A stretch of DNA of 64,000 bases from Nitrospira_D sp035465795 (GCF_049546785.1 NZ_JBMWAN010000001.1:248001-312000), one strand, 5' to 3'; positions 17,817 through 26,419 are shown, counted from the stretch's first letter. Notes: generated from the letters alone by a model not told the origin. A program made the numbers and translations.

Positions 17817-17844
17817 ACACCCCCGCCCTTCCGGACGGGGGTGT
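17817..17844 (-). terminator. GC-rich hairpin after the secreted Cys-rich protein gene
   Basis: Perfect 9-bp arms ACACCCCCG and CGGGGGTGT flank a 10-base loop. It lies 18 bp downstream of the stop at 17863 on the minus strand. No T-run follows, so termination efficiency is doubtful. Confidence 0.45.
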
Positions 17845-17862
17845 CACTGAAGACTGAGTCAG

Positions 17863-18276
17863 TTATCGGGAAAAACCGGTAAACGTGAGGCCGTTCCATG
17901 CGCGGCAATAGCAGGGATATCCCGTCGGCCCGCCGGATAACGGACAGGTTCCGCCCTCAGTAACGCATACGCGTGCGCCGGCAGTAGCCGAGGTCGTGCT
18001 TGTGTGTTTGTTCTCCCGCCCGCCCAACGCACGGTTTAGTTCCTTCGTGAGACCATTCGCGAGTTCTGTCGCCAACCCTCTCCCGAGGCTTTCCCAGAAA
18101 TTCTCTTCAACGTCAGCACAAGCCTTGTCTACTTGTTCCCTGTCATACCCTTGCTTCCCCAGCTCAATGCGCTCCTGCGCGGTACACCCCCCCCATGCCG
18201 CTGAAGGCACAAACACAAACGGCGGGACCAGAAGACTGCACACCAGGCTGAGTCCTATGAACGTCTTGCTGTCCAT
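17863..18276 (-). CDS. Secreted small protein with C-terminal Cys motif (CPL...PCYC)
   Basis: 137 residues. The N-terminus MDSKTFIGLSLVCSLLVPPF with a following PSAAWG looks like a cleavable signal peptide. The middle is helical and charged. The C-terminus has CVTEGGTCPL and GYPCYC, a Cys-rich end I have seen on other small exported proteins, though I can name no family. GGGAGG is five bases before the ATG at 18276. The frame is open further upstream but lacks a ribosome binding site there. Confidence 0.7.
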   Translation of the reverse strand: MDSKTFIGLSLVCSLLVPPFVFVPSAAWGGCTAQERIELGKQGYDREQVDKACADVEENFWESLGRGLATELANGLTKELNRALGGRENKHTSTTSATAGARVCVTEGGTCPLSGGPTGYPCYCRAWNGLTFTGFSR

Positions 18277-18489
18277 AACAACCTCCCGGGCAAAATGTGG
18301 CCAGCAATCTGTGGATAGTCGGTCGTCCTTCCCAGTGAGCGCCAGCCCTCTGAATCCACATGCAAGAGACTGCTGCCAGAGAGAGCCGCTCGAACCTTGG
18401 ATGAAGAGGACGCTGCGGCGCCAGTGCATCCTGTGTGACCGGAACGGCGAACCATGGCCCATCCTGCCGGCCGCGATCCCCTCGCATGG

Positions 18490-18576
18490 CTAACCATGCC
18501 AAATCAGTTTCACCACAACATAGAGAAAGATCGCCATGAGCGTGTTGCTGACTAAGAGAATGATACCGACTTCCAT
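18490..18576 (-). CDS. 28-residue single-helix membrane peptide
   Basis: MEVGIILLVSNTLMAIFLYV followed by VVKLIWHG is one transmembrane helix with almost no soluble part. AAGGAGATCACC directly precedes the ATG, a very good ribosome binding site, which is the main reason to call it. It lies upstream of the secreted Cys-rich protein on the same strand. Function unknown; small membrane peptides often modulate a larger membrane protein. Confidence 0.6.
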   Translation of the reverse strand: MEVGIILLVSNTLMAIFLYVVVKLIWHG

Positions 18577-18942
18577 GGTGATCTCCTTCCGTTGTGATCC
18601 GCCTATCGCCTTCCGGCACTGGCATCTGCCGTAAGCAAGCGCAAGCTCCAGGCCAGAGAATCGTCGCGTGGCTGTGACGGCGGTAGGTTCGCACAACGCC
18701 GCAGTAGTAGAGAGGATCGTGAATGAGTTGCCGACCCTCAGGATTGCTCCAGCGCCCGGACCAATCCCTATCAGCGGATCAAAACTAATGCTTGTTGAAT
18801 CAAATAGGATCCAAACCGCGGGCGGCATTGGTTGATAGTGGCTGTTGTGGGCTTTGAATCGAGACGGCCCTCGGCGGGCAGGCATTGGAAGAACCGAACG
18901 GTGACATGGGCGAGTCGTTGTCCGACGATGCGCGGTCCAGAG
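18577..18942. other. Gap with no gene seen
   Basis: This 366-bp stretch has open frames on the minus strand that run into the small peptide gene. They lack start signals and look non-coding. I see no RNA gene, repeat or clear promoter. Confidence 0.5.
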
Positions 18943-19461
18943 TTAGATTGAAGGGGGCAGACACCTTTGCTCCGGAGATAGCAGAAATAAACCTGCGGAC
19001 CCAGGCTCCGAGGGAGGAGGCAAGTGATTGTTAGAGAAAACAAAGTCCCGGTTATCAAAGGCACCAGGGACGTGCCACAAAAAAGACTCCCGGTACATTT
19101 TCTGCCTTTCAATCCTCGCCCGCCCCAAAGGACGGGCGCTACAGAAGGTCACGACCTTGTCGGATTCCTTGATGATGTCGTACAGATCCTTCATCGTTGA
19201 GAGCGGGCACAGTTCCGAGCCTTCTGAATGCCGGAGCTTGAGGCATGTCCCACATGCGAGGATTTTCCCGCCGTTATCCACGAATGTCTGCATCTGCTCT
19301 GTGACTTTAAATTGATCCGTATCCAGCTTTTCACACTCAACGCCTTTCGCCAGCAGAAAGGCCTTCACTTGGTCTCCCTGTTTAAGCGCGAAGCCCCCTA
19401 GGCGAAATCCGTTCCAGACCGTTTCCGAGTCCGCTGAGTAGATGATGACCCCAAGTTTCAT
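18943..19461 (-). CDS. DsrE-family protein with run-on C-terminus
   Basis: Residues 1-106 form a complete DsrE-like domain: MKLGVIIYSADSETVWNGFR at the start, ILACGTCLK with the Cys pair, and KDLYDIIKESDKVVTF at the usual end. Such proteins bind sulfur or act in persulfide transfer; the CxxC suggests redox or persulfide chemistry. The frame then continues 66 residues through a 9-bp hairpin (19117-19138) into sequence that looks non-coding. A TAG sits two bases out of frame just after codon 106, so a small insertion probably removed the stop. Confidence 0.75.
   Translation of the reverse strand: MKLGVIIYSADSETVWNGFRLGGFALKQGDQVKAFLLAKGVECEKLDTDQFKVTEQMQTFVDNGGKILACGTCLKLRHSEGSELCPLSTMKDLYDIIKESDKVVTFCSARPLGRARIERQKMYRESFLWHVPGAFDNRDFVFSNNHLPPPSEPGSAGLFLLSPEQRCLPPSI
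19117..19138 (-). terminator. Hairpin inside the run-on tail of the DsrE gene
   Basis: Arms CGCCCGTCC and GGGCGGGCG (one T-G pair) around a TTTG loop. It sits just after the usual end of a DsrE protein, where a terminator would be expected, and no T-run follows. Confidence 0.5.
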
Positions 19462-19597
19462 GCTTCACTTCCTCTGAAGGATAATCGGCCTATTAAAAAC
19501 CTGCGTCGCGCAGACTGAATGGGCCAGACCGCTTTGTTTGCCTTTGCACAACAATAACTCCCGGTACGTTTTCTGGTTTTTGGAATGATCCTTCTGC

Positions 19598-20533
19598 TCA
19601 GTACAGATCACCCAGCGACCGATGTTCCAGGAGCCGTTTGAGCGCCCCGGCAATGACCGGAGCGATCGAAACAACCTGCAAGCGGGCCCAATCTTTAGGG
19701 GCCCCGGCGACGGTATCGGTGATCAAAACCTTCTTCACTGCTTCGTGCTCAAGCTTCAGGCGAGTTCCGGGAAGAAGCAGCCCGTGTGTGGCCGCAATCG
19801 TCAGTTCCGGACGAGCCCCTGCCCGGAGCAGCGCCTCAATGCCGGACGCGAGGGTGCCCCCGGTCGAGATCATGTCATCCACGATGAGGCAGGGCTTGTC
19901 GGCGACATCGCCGACCAGATGAGTGACCTGGGTTCCCGTGCCGCTCTCCCGTCGCTTGTGAAGGACCGCGACCGTTCCCTTCAAGCGATGCGCATAGTCC
20001 GTCGCCATTCGAAGGGCACCCGCATCCGGCGCCACTACAACAACCCCCGGAGGCAGTTTCTCATGCAGGATGTTGCACAGCGTGGGAACCGCCGTCAGGC
20101 TGTCCACCGGAATGTGGAAGAATCCCTCGATCTGCGGCGCATGGAGATCCATGGTGACGACATGGTCAATCCCGACAGCCTCGAGGACATCGACCACCAT
20201 CCTCCCCGAGATGGGCTCGCGCCGTCCATGCCGCTTGTCCGACCGTGCATACCCGAGATACGGCACCACCGCCGTGATGCGCGCAGCCGCCGCCCGCCGA
20301 CAGGCATCCGCCAAGGCCAGCAACTCGACGAGATGGTCGTTCACGGGAGGCGAGAGCGGCTGGACGAGAAAGACTTCTTTTCGTCGTACCGACTCCAACA
20401 GCTGAACAGAAGTCTCTCCGTCCGGGAATCGCTCGATCGCGCAGGCTCCAGGAAACATTCCCAGATCTGCCGCGATTGCGGCCGCCAAATCAGGGTTCGC
20501 TGTGCCCGAAAAGATGACGTATTCTTTTGCCAC
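19598..20533 (-). CDS. prs: Ribose-phosphate pyrophosphokinase
   Basis: Makes PRPP from ribose-5-phosphate and ATP for nucleotide, histidine and tryptophan synthesis. About 311 residues. Landmarks: FPDGETSVQL near 38-47, the ATP loop region RSDKRHGRREPISGR, the MDLHAPQIEGFF segment, the flexible-loop KRRESGTG and the PRPP-binding DDMISTGGT. The start is GTG; the one at 20533 has AAGAGG eight bases upstream, while another GTG two codons earlier is also possible. It sits after rtcB on the same strand, with a small repeat shared with the DsrE 3' region downstream. Confidence 0.9.
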   Translation of the reverse strand: MAKEYVIFSGTANPDLAAAIAADLGMFPGACAIERFPDGETSVQLLESVRRKEVFLVQPLSPPVNDHLVELLALADACRRAAAARITAVVPYLGYARSDKRHGRREPISGRMVVDVLEAVGIDHVVTMDLHAPQIEGFFHIPVDSLTAVPTLCNILHEKLPPGVVVVAPDAGALRMATDYAHRLKGTVAVLHKRRESGTGTQVTHLVGDVADKPCLIVDDMISTGGTLASGIEALLRAGARPELTIAATHGLLLPGTRLKLEHEAVKKVLITDTVAGAPKDWARLQVVSIAPVIAGALKRLLEHRSLGDLY

Positions 20534-20601
20534 GTGCACCGCCTCTTCCTGTGGAGCCCCCTACCCAATTCCCTGCACCACTGAACCGATCGTATCCTTC
20601 G

Positions 20602-22032
20602 CTACCCTTTGACGCACACCAGCGGCTCCAGCCTGGCCACCTTCCGCGCCAGCTTCGCGTCGTCCGCCGCATCGACCACTTCGCTGACATCCTTGTAGGC
20701 CCCGGGCGCTTCTTCGGCGACGCCCCGAAATGACGGGCTGCGGATCAGGATGCCGCGCGCGGCCAGGTCCTTCACCACGTCACGGCCATGCCACTGCCGG
20801 AGCGCCTGATGGCGGCTCATGCTGCGGCCCGCCCCGTGACAGGCGGACCCGAAGGCGAGCTCCATGCTCTCTTTGGTGCCCACGAGCATGTATGACGCCG
20901 TGCCCATCGTACCGCCGATCAGCACCGGCTGCCCCACGGCCCGGAGGTACGGAGGAATATCAGGATGGCCGGGACCGAAAGCCCGCGTGGCCCCCTTGCG
21001 ATGGACGAAGAGACGCGTGGGCGTCCCGTCGATCATATGCTCTTCGACTTTGCAGGTGTTATGCGAGACGTCGTACAGGAGCGAGAGCGTCGCCTGCGGC
21101 AACAGGTCGGCGAAGACCTGCCGGACGAGGTGCGTCACCATCTGACGGTTGGCAAGGGCACAGTTGATCCCCGCTCGCATCGCGCCGAGATACTCCTGCC
21201 CCACCTCCGAATTGATCGGGGCGGACGCCAATTCGCGGTCCGGCAATTCGATGTGGTAGCGCGCCGCGCTCACGGCCATGCGCTTGAGAAACTCCGTCCC
21301 GATCTGGTGCCCGAGCCCGCGCGAGCCGCAATGAATGCTCACGACGAGGTCGCCTTCGCGGATTCCGAACACCGACGCCACCCCCGCATCAAACACGGTC
21401 ACGACCTGTTGCACTTCGAGGTAGTGGTTCCCCGAACCGAGCGTCCCCATTTCATCCTGCTGGCGCTTCTTGGCGTAATCCGACACGCACTCCGGTTTGG
21501 CGCCGGCCATGCAGCCGTGCTCTTCGATGAACTCCAGATCCTCGTGTGCCCCGTACCCTTTCCCCACCGCCCAGCGAGCCCCTCCGGCGAGCATGGCATC
21601 CATCTCATGCTTATCCAGGTGTACCAGCCCCGTACTCCCCACACCGGCGGGAATCCGACGGAACAAGGTCTCGGCCAGCAGTTCTTTCACCGGCTGCAGA
21701 TCCTCGACCGTGAGTCCGGTGCGAAGCGCCCGGACTCCACAGGAAATGTCAAAACCCACCCCGCCGGCAGACACCACCCCGCCGAGATCGGGATCGAAGG
21801 CGGCGACTCCGCCGATGGGAAACCCGTAGCCCCAATGGGCATCGGGCATGGCATAGGAGGCGCGGACGATCCCCGGCAGCGTGGCGACGTTCGTCACCTG
21901 CTCATAGACTTTCTCATCCATACCGCGAATCAAGTCTTCGGTGGCATAGATCACCCCCGGCACCAGCATCTTGCCGCGGGGAGAAATGTGCCATTCATCC
22001 TGCCCTCGTCGTTTCAAGAGATTCAGATCCAT
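20602..22032 (-). CDS. rtcB: RNA-splicing ligase RtcB
   Basis: RtcB joins RNA 3'-phosphate or 2',3'-cyclic phosphate ends to 5'-OH ends using GTP and manganese. The protein has about 476 residues. Metal and nucleotide residues can be seen in MPDAHWGYGFPIGGVAAFD, GVGFDISCGVR, GSGNHYLEVQ, HCGSRGLGHQ and the guanylated-His motif GSACHGAGRSMSR. Two ATGs are adjacent; GAGG lies five bases before the second. It follows archease, its activating partner, by about 170 bp containing a repeat. Confidence 0.95.
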   Translation of the reverse strand: MDLNLLKRRGQDEWHISPRGKMLVPGVIYATEDLIRGMDEKVYEQVTNVATLPGIVRASYAMPDAHWGYGFPIGGVAAFDPDLGGVVSAGGVGFDISCGVRALRTGLTVEDLQPVKELLAETLFRRIPAGVGSTGLVHLDKHEMDAMLAGGARWAVGKGYGAHEDLEFIEEHGCMAGAKPECVSDYAKKRQQDEMGTLGSGNHYLEVQQVVTVFDAGVASVFGIREGDLVVSIHCGSRGLGHQIGTEFLKRMAVSAARYHIELPDRELASAPINSEVGQEYLGAMRAGINCALANRQMVTHLVRQVFADLLPQATLSLLYDVSHNTCKVEEHMIDGTPTRLFVHRKGATRAFGPGHPDIPPYLRAVGQPVLIGGTMGTASYMLVGTKESMELAFGSACHGAGRSMSRHQALRQWHGRDVVKDLAARGILIRSPSFRGVAEEAPGAYKDVSEVVDAADDAKLARKVARLEPLVCVKG

Positions 22033-22089
22033 CATCGCCTCATGTTTTTATCCGATCTAACCCACAGTATTCCTGAACACTGCTGCCGC

Positions 22090-22195
22090 GGCCATGCATC
22101 TTCAGGCGCAAGGCACGGGGCGAGAGGCAAGAGGCAAGGGGGAAAGACCTTCCGACCTCTGGCCTCGTACCCCTAGCCCCTAGCCTTGTTTGCGT
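22090..22195. repeat. Low-complexity, partly inverted intergenic repeat
   Basis: Purine-rich repeats of the type GGCAAGAGGCAAGGGGG on one side face CCCCTAGCCCCTAGCCTTG on the other, so the transcript could fold into a long imperfect stem. It resembles the gap at 7051-7112. It separates archease from rtcB. Confidence 0.4.
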
Positions 22196-22204
22196 GAATG
22201 CTTT

Positions 22205-22624
22205 CTACACATCCACTACACATTGGGCAATCCACCGGCCTCGCTCATCCCGCTTTACCGACAACCCGGTGTAGGTCGCGCCTTTCACTTCGACCGCCGG
22301 TTGATGTTTCGCCACCTCGATCGGCTCCCCCCACGCCGTCCCCTCTAACCTATGGTCGTTGATGCGCACGGCGAAGCGGCGGAACAGCATCTTGCGCGTG
22401 GCCATTTCATAGACAAGCGCATTCAGCCAATCGACCAGCAGCAATTCATCGTCAGGCGCCTCACAGGCGATCGACACCGATCGCGTCGGGGTCACGGACT
22501 CCGGATCGGTGATCACGGCGGTCATGGCCAGCCCCGCCCCTTCAAATGCCGCTTCCTTCGTCTGGCCGATCCCTCGCACTCCGATATCGGACTGGTGCGG
22601 AAAATGTTCCCAGATTGGTTCCAT
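22205..22624 (-). CDS. Archease
   Basis: 139 residues. Archease promotes RtcB guanylation and multiple turnover. The start MEPIWEHFPHQSDIGVRG and the internal DDELLLVDWLNALVYE fit the family; the Asp residues near the start, in DHRLEGTAWGE and at the C-terminus (VVDV) are the expected calcium/metal-binding acids. The frame is open upstream but this ATG matches family N-termini. No strong ribosome binding site. The gene lies directly upstream of rtcB, which supports the assignment. Confidence 0.9.
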   Translation of the reverse strand: MEPIWEHFPHQSDIGVRGIGQTKEAAFEGAGLAMTAVITDPESVTPTRSVSIACEAPDDELLLVDWLNALVYEMATRKMLFRRFAVRINDHRLEGTAWGEPIEVAKHQPAVEVKGATYTGLSVKRDERGRWIAQCVVDV

Positions 22625-22674
22625 GGTTTCGGAAGGACGAGCCTCCCGACTGTGTCCGTCATGGGCACTGCCGG

Positions 22675-23664
22675 TTACCTGACCTCGACGGTCCCCGTCT
22701 TTCCCTCTCCCTCCATCATGGTTCCGAATGCCTTGCACTTGGCCTGCATGGTTCGCTTGAGGAACTGCCACTCCTGCTCATTGGCCACGCGCACCCCGAG
22801 ATCTTCGATCCGGACCGGATACAGTCGGATTCGCCCGATGCGGGCCTTTTCAACTTCCAACACAAACAGAAACGAGAGATCGTTGCGCTCGTCCCGATCG
22901 ACCGCATAGTCGTCCACGAAATCGCCGGTGGAGTAGAGAATGGCCTTCCCTTTGTAGAGTTCAATCCCCTGTGGAGTATGGTTGGAATGACCCCAGTAGA
23001 GATCGGCCCCCATATCAATGAGTTCGCGGGCCAGGGTTTGGATGGCTCGCGACGGCGCGCCCCAGTTGGGGCCCACATGAGCGCTGACGATCACCAGGTC
23101 CGCTTGCCTCCTGGCCGAGGAGAGCACCTGGCCCATACGCGACCGGTAGGGCTCCAGCAACCCACGGCCCTGATAGGCCACGTAGTTGACGCCGGGCTTC
23201 GTGCCGCTTGCTTCCCAGTCCGGCTCATTGTCCGTGAGGGCCACCGCCGCGACACGTCCCTGCGGCAATTCCAGCAGGGCCGGAGTGAGCGCTTCCTGCA
23301 AAGTCCCGCCGGCGCCGGTTCGCTTGATCCCCGCCCGGTCGAGCAATGTCAGACAGTCGAGGAGCGCGTCGGCGCCGAAGTCCAAGACGTGATTGTTCGC
23401 CAGGGTTACCCCGTCGATCCCGGCCGCCTGGAGAAATTCCAGCGCACGGGGATGGGCACGAAAGTGAAAGGCCTTGGTCGCGGGATGCCACTCTTCTCCC
23501 CGGCTGCTGATGACACATTCCAGGTTGATCAGCCGGCAATCCGCGGCCAGCATGACCGGCAGCACATCACCCCACAGGGCTTCCGGGCGCACGGACCGGT
23601 TCTGGATGACATACTGATCCACCATCCGTCCCAGCATCACATCCCCCGTCAGCGCAATCTTCAC
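22675..23664 (-). CDS. CapA family protein (PGA_cap metallophosphatase fold)
   Basis: 329 residues. The start ALTGDVMLGRMVD, then INLECVISSRGE, LANNHVLDFG and SAHVGPNWG are the metal-ligand motifs of the CapA/PgsA family, which is related to calcineurin-like phosphatases. CapA proteins are linked to poly-gamma-glutamate capsule synthesis, but no capB/capC are here and no TM anchor is seen, so a soluble phosphatase-like role is equally possible. Only 3 bp separate it from the upstream PH-domain gene. Confidence 0.85.
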   Translation of the reverse strand: MKIALTGDVMLGRMVDQYVIQNRSVRPEALWGDVLPVMLAADCRLINLECVISSRGEEWHPATKAFHFRAHPRALEFLQAAGIDGVTLANNHVLDFGADALLDCLTLLDRAGIKRTGAGGTLQEALTPALLELPQGRVAAVALTDNEPDWEASGTKPGVNYVAYQGRGLLEPYRSRMGQVLSSARRQADLVIVSAHVGPNWGAPSRAIQTLARELIDMGADLYWGHSNHTPQGIELYKGKAILYSTGDFVDDYAVDRDERNDLSFLFVLEVEKARIGRIRLYPVRIEDLGVRVANEQEWQFLKRTMQAKCKAFGTMMEGEGKTGTVEVR

Positions 23665-23667
23665 CGC

Positions 23668-24159
23668 TCATTCCTTCCCTGCCGGATGCTCAGAATAATG
23701 GTTCGCTGCACGATCCTGTCTCCAGGCTAAGGCGTTGATGCGAATCTTCACCGCTTCGGGATCACGCACGCCCCGCAGCGACAGCACCCGGTCGCTGCTT
23801 CGAACGTGGACCAGCACCGTGCCGATTCCAAAGAAATCCGCAATCCGCCCTTGCTGTATGGTGACGCTTCCCACGTCGCTCAGCGGGACAGATTGCATCT
23901 CGCGCCTGGTATAGCCATTCCGCACCGTAATCTGATCCCTCGTCAGGTCGTAGCGGACCCAATGTCTCAGGATCGCCGCACAGGCGAGCAGGGTCCCGGC
24001 CCCCAGGATCCACATTTCCCAGCCGGCGAGGCCGAATCTGAAAAACAGCGCGCCGCGTAACAGGGACATGGCGCTCAACAGATAGAGCCAGCTAAACTGC
24101 GCCCAGGAGGGGAACGATTCCCAGATGACAGGCTGACTGTGCTGCATTTTCTCGATCAC
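23668..24159 (-). CDS. Membrane protein with bacterial PH-like domain
   Basis: 163 residues. Two hydrophobic segments (about 17-35 and 45-62) are followed by a PH-like beta domain with YDLTRDQITVRNGYTRREMQSV, SVTIQQGRIADFFGIGTV and the C-terminal helix DPEAVKIRINALAW, a pattern common in bPH2 proteins. Start is GTG at 24159 or ATG at 24147; neither has a strong ribosome binding site. It lies between Ddh-like and CapA genes in one run. Function unknown. Confidence 0.75.
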   Translation of the reverse strand: MIEKMQHSQPVIWESFPSWAQFSWLYLLSAMSLLRGALFFRFGLAGWEMWILGAGTLLACAAILRHWVRYDLTRDQITVRNGYTRREMQSVPLSDVGSVTIQQGRIADFFGIGTVLVHVRSSDRVLSLRGVRDPEAVKIRINALAWRQDRAANHYSEHPAGKE

Positions 24160-24228
24160 GTGAACCGCCGTCCTCGTCCTACCGTTATGGAACGGTGGAG
24201 GCTCCGGCTGAGACCTGCCTCCCGTGCG

Positions 24229-25137
24229 TTACAGCCAGTCCCGCTGCGCCTTCTCCGCCCGTTCTCCCCACATTGCCCCGAGCGGGATCCCGGGCAGCAC
24301 GTAGGCGCCCGGCTCAAGTTCCGGGAGGGCGCGAGCGGCGGCGAGCATGACCTGCCCCGTGAGCAGGGTGTCATCACAGCGCGCTTCCAGCAGCAGATGC
24401 TGGTGTCCCAATCGTCCCGGAGGGCCCCGTCGATCAAGGACCACTCCCCGCCCTTCTTCTTCCAGTTCCGCGAGACTTTCGACGGGAAACACCTGCGTGT
24501 CTTCCCCGAGAAAGAGGGGATCGGCACGGATGGCTTGCGCGACCCTGTCCGCGTCCGCCTGCTTCTCCAATTCCACATAGACGTACCGCTGCACTCTTCC
24601 ATCGGGACCCCGTACTTCGGCGCACAGGGCATCCTTCACCCCCCTCACACTTTGAGCCATCGTGGTGTGGCGAAGGCTGAGGCCGCTGTGATGCCGTGTC
24701 TCCGTCGCTCCTCCTGGCGTCAGCAAGGCAAACCATGAACGGAACACCGACAGCGCGCCTGGATCCCAGCCCGCCCCCACGATGGCCGGAACCCGATGAT
24801 GAAGGGCCGCCTTGTGGATCGCTTGCTTATGGCTATGAAGCGCCTCCCCATGGAGCGTGACACAGTCGATGATCGGAATGCCGTGCTGAAGAATCTGACC
24901 AGCAATCTCCACAACGGCGTGGGTTGGCACACAGAGGAGCGCGGCATCGACATCCTTCGCCTGACCGATGTGGGTGGTCACCGGAATGGATCGCAGCATC
25001 TCCGGAAGCTTCCCGCCTGCACTGGCCGGTCGCCGCACAATGGCGGCCAGGCTCAGATCGTGGCTCAGCACGATGAGTTCCGCGCAGACTTGTCCCACCC
25101 TGCCGAACCCTACCACGGCAAGACGCAATGGCTTCAT
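24229..25137 (-). CDS. Diaminopimelate-dehydrogenase-like oxidoreductase
   Basis: 302 residues. The Rossmann motif is at the start (RLAVVGFGRVGQVCAE). Motifs IVGAGWDPGALSVF and GLSLRHTTMAQSVRGVKDALC match meso-diaminopimelate dehydrogenases (GWDPG, then GxSxGHxxAxRxxxGVKDA). Such enzymes reductively aminate tetrahydrodipicolinate to meso-DAP for lysine and peptidoglycan. The His of the usual GHT is kept as RHT. Substrate is not proven; a related amino-acid dehydrogenase is possible. It follows the nitroreductase gene by 16 bp. Confidence 0.75.
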   Translation of the reverse strand: MKPLRLAVVGFGRVGQVCAELIVLSHDLSLAAIVRRPASAGGKLPEMLRSIPVTTHIGQAKDVDAALLCVPTHAVVEIAGQILQHGIPIIDCVTLHGEALHSHKQAIHKAALHHRVPAIVGAGWDPGALSVFRSWFALLTPGGATETRHHSGLSLRHTTMAQSVRGVKDALCAEVRGPDGRVQRYVYVELEKQADADRVAQAIRADPLFLGEDTQVFPVESLAELEEEGRGVVLDRRGPPGRLGHQHLLLEARCDDTLLTGQVMLAAARALPELEPGAYVLPGIPLGAMWGERAEKAQRDWL

Positions 25138-25153
25138 GGATGACGTCCTCTCC

Positions 25154-25714
25154 CTATTGCCGGAAAAGCATCTCCGGCGCCCGCCGTGGAACCGGCGGCG
25201 TCTCGCCGCCCGGATAGCCCGCCACAACCGGGAATACCGGCGCATAGGCCTCCGGAATGCCGAGACTGCGTTTGATCCTGGCCTGGCTCAACCAGGGGCG
25301 CGCAAACCCGATGGGGCACGTCCCCAAACCCATCGAGCAGGCGGCAAGCATCAGGTTCTGCGCAGCCAGGGAACAGTCTTCCGCACCGTTATGCGTATCC
25401 GGTCTCGAGCAGATAATGATGAGCGTTCCCGCTCGATGGAAGACGTGATAGTCGGAACTCGCGAGCATATCCCGATACTTCACCAGGGGGGAATCCGGCT
25501 TGAGCCGTCTGAGCACATAGGTCTTGATCCGCTCGGACCAGCGGGCAAGCTGTTGCTGGTCCTGAACCACCGCAAAGGCCCAGGGCTGTTCATTCATTGA
25601 GCTGGGAGCCTGGATCGCCGCGTTGATCAGGGCCTCGATGGCGGTTTTCTCAACCGGCTGATCGGTGTAGGCCCGCACGGCACGGCGGTTGTAGATCGCT
25701 TCCATCACGTCCAT
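25154..25714 (-). CDS. Nitroreductase-family protein
   Basis: 186 residues from the ATG at 25714, which has GGGAGGG ten bases upstream. FMN-binding features: NRRAVRAYTDQPVE near the N-terminus, APSSMNEQPWAF, and CSMGLGTCPIGFARPW with the downstream VVAGYPGG. Members reduce nitro or quinone substrates with NAD(P)H and usually act as dimers. First substantial gene of the minus-strand run toward Ddh, CapA and RtcB. Substrate not predictable. Confidence 0.88.
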   Translation of the reverse strand: MDVMEAIYNRRAVRAYTDQPVEKTAIEALINAAIQAPSSMNEQPWAFAVVQDQQQLARWSERIKTYVLRRLKPDSPLVKYRDMLASSDYHVFHRAGTLIIICSRPDTHNGAEDCSLAAQNLMLAACSMGLGTCPIGFARPWLSQARIKRSLGIPEAYAPVFPVVAGYPGGETPPVPRRAPEMLFRQ

Positions 25715-25763
25715 GGCATGACTCCCTCCCTGGGCGCTAAAAGCAGCAGTCCGAGACCGTGCG

Positions 25764-26018
25764 CTATGCCCCCTTACCGGCCAAGCCAGACATCGGCTCC
25801 TCACCACCTACACAATGAGCAATCGCGGTGCCGCACTCTACTCGCCAGCAGGTTCCGCCCACCGGAATCTCCATTTCGAGAACAATTTTCACGGGATCGG
25901 GTGACGTGAAGCCTCTGCACGCAACGAAACACGATTCCCCGTCGCGCGCCCCCTGTGAGACATTGCGCCCTTTCGCTACAGCGCTGAGAGAAGCTATGTA
26001 GCGGATTTCCTCAACCAT
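25764..26018 (-). CDS. Small hypothetical protein, possible PilZ-like fold
   Basis: 84 residues from ATG 26018, preceded by AAGGACGGCCA. It has DPVKIVLEMEIPVGGTCWRVEC, a beta-rich stretch resembling the end of PilZ domains, but the RxxxR and D/NxSxxG c-di-GMP motifs are not visible, so I do not claim that function. It lies about 50 bp upstream of the nitroreductase gene on the same strand and is divergent from dodecin. Confidence 0.5.
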   Translation of the reverse strand: MVEEIRYIASLSAVAKGRNVSQGARDGESCFVACRGFTSPDPVKIVLEMEIPVGGTCWRVECGTAIAHCVGGEEPMSGLAGKGA

Positions 26019-26208
26019 TGGCCGTCCTTCTGATTCGCCGGCTGCAACCCTCTGTGCAATCAAGGCTCTCGACAATCGACGATCCGCCCTCTCACGGCAT
26101 AGCAATTGCTGCAATTCATAGCGTTTTCTGCATTCCAGAAATACAGACACCGTCCACGGACGGCCCGCTCTACCAGCGCCCTCCGGCGCCTCACAAAGGA
26201 GGAATCCC

Positions 26209-26409
26209 ATGTCTGTCGCCAAGATCATCGAGATCAGCGCCGAATCGCCCAAGAGCTTCGAAGATGCCATTCAGAACGGCATCGCCCGGGCAGCCAAGAC
26301 CGTGCACGGCATGAAATCGGCATGGGTTAAAGAACAGCATGTGCTGGTTGAGAACAACAAGGTTACCTTGTATCGCGTGGACATGAAGGTCACGTTCGTG
26401 CTGGATTAA
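26209..26409 (+). CDS. Dodecin (flavin-binding storage protein)
   Basis: 66 residues, the standard dodecin length. It forms a hollow dodecamer that binds flavins. The sequence IIEISAESPKSFEDAIQNGI, KTVHGMKSAWVKEQ with the flavin-stacking Trp, and YRVDMKVTFVLD at the end match the family. AAAGGAGG is placed six bases before the ATG. Single gene with flanking genes on the opposite strand. Confidence 0.95.
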   Translation: MSVAKIIEISAESPKSFEDAIQNGIARAAKTVHGMKSAWVKEQHVLVENNKVTLYRVDMKVTFVLD

Positions 26410-26419
26410 GCGGGCGGGG

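Noticed and set aside
18577..18885. Minus-strand extension of the 28-residue peptide to about 131 codons
   Set aside because: The upstream part lacks start signals and hydrophobic or domain features; the strong ribosome binding site marks the short form.
19465..19674. Minus-strand 69-codon frame between prs and dsrE
   Set aside because: Overlaps the prs 3' end out of frame and contains the small repeated motif; no support as a gene.
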